Of a stretch of 64,000 nucleotides of DNA, positions 60,213 to 64,000 are shown in pieces; within the stretch, counting starts at the first letter, position 1, and every line of letters begins with the position of its first letter. The DNA lies in contig CABYQR010000001.1 of NCBI GenBank assembly GCA_902521155.1, positions 180,279 to 244,278 on the forward strand, written 5' to 3'. This DNA is from an uncultured Alphaproteobacteria bacterium. GTDB lineage: Bacteria; Pseudomonadota; Alphaproteobacteria; HIMB59. The position numbers and the translations under genes were made by a program. The notes under the pieces are model-generated. The model saw nothing but the letters and a program-made list of their open reading frames with translations, had not been told where the DNA came from and searched no databases.

Positions 60213-61671
60213 AAAGAAAGCTACCTCCAAAGATTAAAAATAGAAGAAGCATAATAATATTTAGAGTTGATGGACAGAAAGGGGGTGATTGATTGAGTGG
60301 ATAATTGTAATAAAGAAAATCTTTTTTATCATTTGAAATACTTTCAATAATATTTCCCTTTTTGTCAATGATTGCAGAAATTCCTGAAGGTGTAGATCTG
60401 ACTAAAGTTTTACCAAACTCAACGCTTCTTAATAAGGAATTAGCTAAATGCTGTTGTGGTCCGTACCACTTACCAAACCATGAATCATTAGATATTTGTA
60501 AAACTAAGTTAGATTGACATATGTTTTTATTAATATGCTTATAGTAAAAAATGGACTCAAAACAAATCATAGGTACTGCCTTAATATTTTTTGGTAAGTT
60601 TATAAGAGATTGGTCATCTCCTGGGATATAATTCATACCTAAGTTTAGAAAACGACTCAAAAGTGGTTTAACCCAAGGTACATACTCACCAAATAAAACG
60701 AGTTTTTGTTTATCATAATGTTGATTAATTTTGCCTTGATGGTCTATGACAAAAAAACGATTAAATAATTGATTATTTTCAATAGCACTGGAGCCTACTA
60801 TCAATTTTTGATCTTTATCTAAAATACCCCCCAATCTGCTTAAAAGGCCGGGTCTATTATTCAAATCAATAGGCAAAGATCCTTCAGGCCAAATAATTAA
60901 ATCAACATTGGAGGTTTTGCTAAGAGCAAGAAGTGTTAGCTCTTCATATTTTTGAAAGTTGTCAAGAACATCAAAATCGGTCAAGGACTCATATATGTTT
61001 GGTTGAATTAATAAAATGTCTAAAGAATTTTCTATATTTTTGACATTAGGTTCTTTTCCAAAAAATCCTGATAAAAAGATTATCAAAACAAGGGAACTAA
61101 TACTCAACGATAATTTTTTTTTAAGTCTTATTAGTGAATAGAGCATTAAACCAATACCTAAATGAATAATTACTCCAAGACCATAGACTCCCACGAAGGG
61201 AAGAGATTTTAAGACCCATAGGTTTTTATAATAAATTATAGCAGAGGGATTCCAAGGAAAGCCGCCCATTAGAAATTCTTTTAAAAGTTCTACAATGCTT
61301 AAACTTAAAGGAAGCAAGAAAAATTTTAATTGTGAGTTATGAAATATTTTTAAAACAATATTAATTACAGAAAAGCTTAAAAAAGAGATAAATGAAGCCA
61401 ACAATAATATTAAGATAATGCCTAAAAATAAATAGCCTAGTCCCCCTGAATAAAAGGATTGAATTATCCAGCTTAAGCTAATGAAATTAATTATGAAAAA
61501 AAAAGTAAATATAATCTTCTTGGAAAAATTTACTTTAGTTGTGAGAGAAAATAAAAATAAGCTTAATCCTGCCCAATAAAATATAGAAACACCAAATGGA
61601 GGGAGAGAGAATAAAATTAAAATAGAACAGAATGATATTAAGAAAAAAGGTCTTTGAATTAAAAAATTCAA
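60193..61671 (-). CDS. lnt: Apolipoprotein N-acyltransferase
   Basis: IIWPEGSLP, KQKLVLFGEYVPW, PMICFESIF, NDSWFGKWYGPQQHLANSLLRSVE. Confidence 0.93.
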   Translation of the reverse strand: MNFLIQRPFFLISFCSILILFSLPPFGVSIFYWAGLSLFLFSLTTKVNFSKKIIFTFFFIINFISLSWIIQSFYSGGLGYLFLGIILILLLASFISFLSFSVINIVLKIFHNSQLKFFLLPLSLSIVELLKEFLMGGFPWNPSAIIYYKNLWVLKSLPFVGVYGLGVIIHLGIGLMLYSLIRLKKKLSLSISSLVLIIFLSGFFGKEPNVKNIENSLDILLIQPNIYESLTDFDVLDNFQKYEELTLLALSKTSNVDLIIWPEGSLPIDLNNRPGLLSRLGGILDKDQKLIVGSSAIENNQLFNRFFVIDHQGKINQHYDKQKLVLFGEYVPWVKPLLSRFLNLGMNYIPGDDQSLINLPKNIKAVPMICFESIFYYKHINKNICQSNLVLQISNDSWFGKWYGPQQHLANSLLRSVEFGKTLVRSTPSGISAIIDKKGNIIESISNDKKDFLYYNYPLNQSPPFCPSTLNIIMLLLFLIFGGSFLYVRIKK

Positions 61672-61672
61672 A

Positions 61673-62500
61673 CTATTGGGGTTTTAGTCCATGAACAACT
61701 ACTTCAAGAATTTTTCTAGAAGAAACTTTGTGTATGGTAAAAGAAAGTTTTTTATTAATTGTAAATTTTTCTTTTTTCTTAGGGATGCGCCCTGCTAAAT
61801 TAAAGATAATTCCACCTATTGTTCCTACATCTTCTTTTAAATCTTCAGGAATGAGTACATCAAACTCTCTCTCAAAATCATCTACGAGCATTGCTGCATC
61901 CATAATTAAATTTTTATTACTCTGGCGATAAAGAGGAGCTTCCTCTGAGTCATGCTCGTCTTCTATCTCACCCACTATTTCCTCAACAAGATCTTCAATG
62001 GTCACTAAACCTGCTACACTATTAAATTCATCCATGACAATGGCTAGGTGGATATTTTGTTTTTTCATTTTCTGTAGGAGGTTAAAGACAGGAGTTGCAG
62101 AGGGAATATAGATAACCTCTCTTAAAAGACTCTTAATATTGAGTGATTTATTATTGATTTTCTTGAAGATATCCTTGATATGGACCATACCCAGACAGTT
62201 TTCTAAATCTTCATTTACAACAGGCATTCTAGAATGAGCCTCTTTATTAATTATTTTTATAAGGTTAACTTTATCAATTTTTTGATCAAGGTAGATAATC
62301 TCACCTCTTGGGATCATGACATCATCCACAGTCTTTTTATGTACTTTTAAAAGATTATTAAATATTTTCTTTTCTTCATTCTTAGCAATTCCAGAGCTGT
62401 CCGAATTAGAAGATATTAAGTCAATAATTTGTTTTTTGAACTTGTCTTCTTGAATTAAGTCTTTGACAAGTTTGATCGCAAGATTTTTTTTAATCTTCAT
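61673..62500 (-). CDS. HlyC/CorC-family CBS-domain protein
   Basis: VDDVMIPRGEIIYLD, SRMPVVNEDLENCLGMVHIKDIF, GLVTIEDLVEEIVGEIEDEHD. Confidence 0.93.
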   Translation of the reverse strand: MKIKKNLAIKLVKDLIQEDKFKKQIIDLISSNSDSSGIAKNEEKKIFNNLLKVHKKTVDDVMIPRGEIIYLDQKIDKVNLIKIINKEAHSRMPVVNEDLENCLGMVHIKDIFKKINNKSLNIKSLLREVIYIPSATPVFNLLQKMKKQNIHLAIVMDEFNSVAGLVTIEDLVEEIVGEIEDEHDSEEAPLYRQSNKNLIMDAAMLVDDFEREFDVLIPEDLKEDVGTIGGIIFNLAGRIPKKKEKFTINKKLSFTIHKVSSRKILEVVVHGLKPQ

Positions 62501-62939
62501 GTACGGGTTTTAATCCTATAAATTTCATAAACATATTTTCTAGAAATCTCATATTACTTCTTGATTGTCTATCATAGTGCGAATATCCAAATAAGTGAAG
62601 TAAACCGTGGCTCACTAACATAAAAAAACTTTGTGAATTAATAGTATTATTTTTGTTAAGAATGTAGCTATCGGCAATAGCAATATCACCTGAGGCTATT
62701 TCATCAGAAAAGGATAATACATCTGTGACCTTATTTTTTTTTCTAAATTCTTTATTCAAAGATTTTATTTCATCATTAGAGACAATTTTAATTGTAATTG
62801 AGGTTTGGTTTTCATTTAAATGAAGTGGTTGAAAATATTCAGATAGTTTTTTTAGTCTTCCTTTCGAATTATTGAGGAATTTTTTAAGTTGGCTGTTACC
62901 AATAAATTCTATAACAAATTTTTTATTTTTAATTTTCAA
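62490..62939 (-). CDS. ybeY: Endoribonuclease YbeY
   Basis: KVTDVLSFS, GDIAIA, HGLLHLFGYSH metal motif. Confidence 0.94.
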   Translation of the reverse strand: MKIKNKKFVIEFIGNSQLKKFLNNSKGRLKKLSEYFQPLHLNENQTSITIKIVSNDEIKSLNKEFRKKNKVTDVLSFSDEIASGDIAIADSYILNKNNTINSQSFFMLVSHGLLHLFGYSHYDRQSRSNMRFLENMFMKFIGLKPVHED

Positions 62940-62941
62940 AT

Positions 62942-63898
62942 TTACTTATCGTATGCGTTTATAATTTTTTCCACTAAAGTATGACGGCAGACATCACTAC
63001 TATTTAAATGAACAAAGCCAATATCTTTTACTTTTTCTAATTTTTCCATGGCATCTTGCATGCCACTCTTAGCATTATGAGGTAAATCTTTTTGGCTCAG
63101 GTCTCCTGTAATAACCATTTTAGAATTTTGTCCTAATCTTGTAAGAAACATTTTCATTTGAGTAGAAAGAGTATTTTGTGCTTCATCAAGAATGATGAAA
63201 GATTTATTTAATGTTCTTCCTCTCATAAATGCTAAAGGAGCTATTTCTATTAAATTATTCATCATTTTTCGGTCTATTTCCTCTACAGGCATCATTTCAT
63301 AGAGCGCGTCATATAAAGGACGAAGATAAGGATCAATTTTTTCTTTCATATCTCCAGGAAGGAAACCTAATCTCTCCCCTGCCTCCACTGCTGGTCTTGA
63401 TAGAATTAATCTATTAATTTTGCCCTCTACAAAAAGACTTACGGCATAAGCCACTGCTAAATAAGTTTTTCCAGTACCGGCAGGTCCTACAGCAAAAACA
63501 ATATCCTTAGATCTCATCAGTTTGAGGAAAATTTCTTGGTTCTTGGTTTTAGGGTAAATTGTTTTTAATTTAGTGGTAATTTGATATTTCTGATCTTGTT
63601 CAATTTGTTCTTTAATATAAGCAGGCTTAGCCAAATCAATATTATTTTCAATTTCTTCTGCAGAGATGTCTTTGTTTTTTAACTTCACGTATAAACCTTG
63701 AATAACATAATAGGCTTTTTCAACAGGATCTCTACTTCCTTTAATAGAGAGAAAGTTTCCTCGAGTATAAAGCTTTACCTTAAATTTATCCTCTAAGACT
63801 TTTAAATTTTTATCATGGTAGCCAAATAAGCTTGATAGAAATTGATTGTCATCAAACTCTAATTGTTTTTGATGGGAAGAAATATTAGCCGTAGCCAT
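62942..63898 (-). CDS. PhoH-family ATPase
   Basis: FAVGPAGTGKTYLAVAYAV, LSRPAVEAGERLGFLPGD, FIILDEAQNT. Confidence 0.95.
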   Translation of the reverse strand: MATANISSHQKQLEFDDNQFLSSLFGYHDKNLKVLEDKFKVKLYTRGNFLSIKGSRDPVEKAYYVIQGLYVKLKNKDISAEEIENNIDLAKPAYIKEQIEQDQKYQITTKLKTIYPKTKNQEIFLKLMRSKDIVFAVGPAGTGKTYLAVAYAVSLFVEGKINRLILSRPAVEAGERLGFLPGDMKEKIDPYLRPLYDALYEMMPVEEIDRKMMNNLIEIAPLAFMRGRTLNKSFIILDEAQNTLSTQMKMFLTRLGQNSKMVITGDLSQKDLPHNAKSGMQDAMEKLEKVKDIGFVHLNSSDVCRHTLVEKIINAYDK

Positions 63899-64000
63899 TA
63901 AGCTCTTTCACCTATAAGTGAATGCATTTTAACATCTTTGATTTGAACTGGAATAATTTGGCCAATATGATTTTCTTCTCCTTCAAGAGCAACGCTTTGG
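63899..64000 (-). CDS. miaB: tRNA-2-methylthio-N6-dimethylallyladenosine synthase, C-terminal TRAM tail (partial)
   Basis: Reverse translation ...QSVALEGEENHIGQIIPVQIKDVKMHSLIGERA*; upstream of phoH. Confidence 0.65.

Overview
This is a 64 kb, AT-rich, very gene-dense bacterial chromosome segment. Gene content and gene order (RegB/RegA, rpsT-dnaA-dnaN-recF-gyrB, ubiE-coaBC-dut-moeB, fabA-fabB-fabI, miaB-phoH-ybeY-corC-lnt) point to a streamlined alphaproteobacterium, probably pelagic (inference; no rRNA is present to place it). From left to right: (i) a galactoside module with Leloir enzymes, a GH4 alpha-galactosidase, a CUT1 ABC transporter without ATPase, a SMP-30 lactonase, and a class II aldolase plus FGGY kinase; (ii) a PQQ-type sugar dehydrogenase, a tandem CDGSH protein, and an FNR; (iii) malate-CoA ligase (mtkA/mtkB) plus malyl-CoA lyase beside a Rieske oxygenase; (iv) trxA, murU/amgK-like genes, tsaE, metK-ahcY-adenosine kinase; (v) nrdA-nrdB-grx with a clear NrdR-type operator; (vi) an ECF sigma/anti-sigma pair facing a Lys-rich repeat/coiled-coil secreted protein across a 26-bp perfect palindrome; (vii) polA, regAB, gyrB-recF-dnaN-dnaA-rpsT; (viii) mutM, ubiE, split coaC/coaB, dut, a ThiF-family gene and fabABI; (ix) a DEAD helicase, pnp-rpsO-truB-rbfA-infB-nusA, trmB, lnt, corC, ybeY, phoH and miaB (partial). 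I recognised no mobile elements, CRISPR arrays, rRNA or tRNA. Leading observations: an Fpg/MutM that has lost all four zinc-finger cysteines, mutM/ubiE start codons overlapping inside one CATG, coaBC split by a single in-frame TAA, an attenuator-like terminator 14 nt before the nusA ATG, paired NrdR boxes on a recognisable promoter, a NrdB with Asp-to-Glu at the first metal ligand but the Tyr kept, and the sigma/palindrome/repeat-protein locus.
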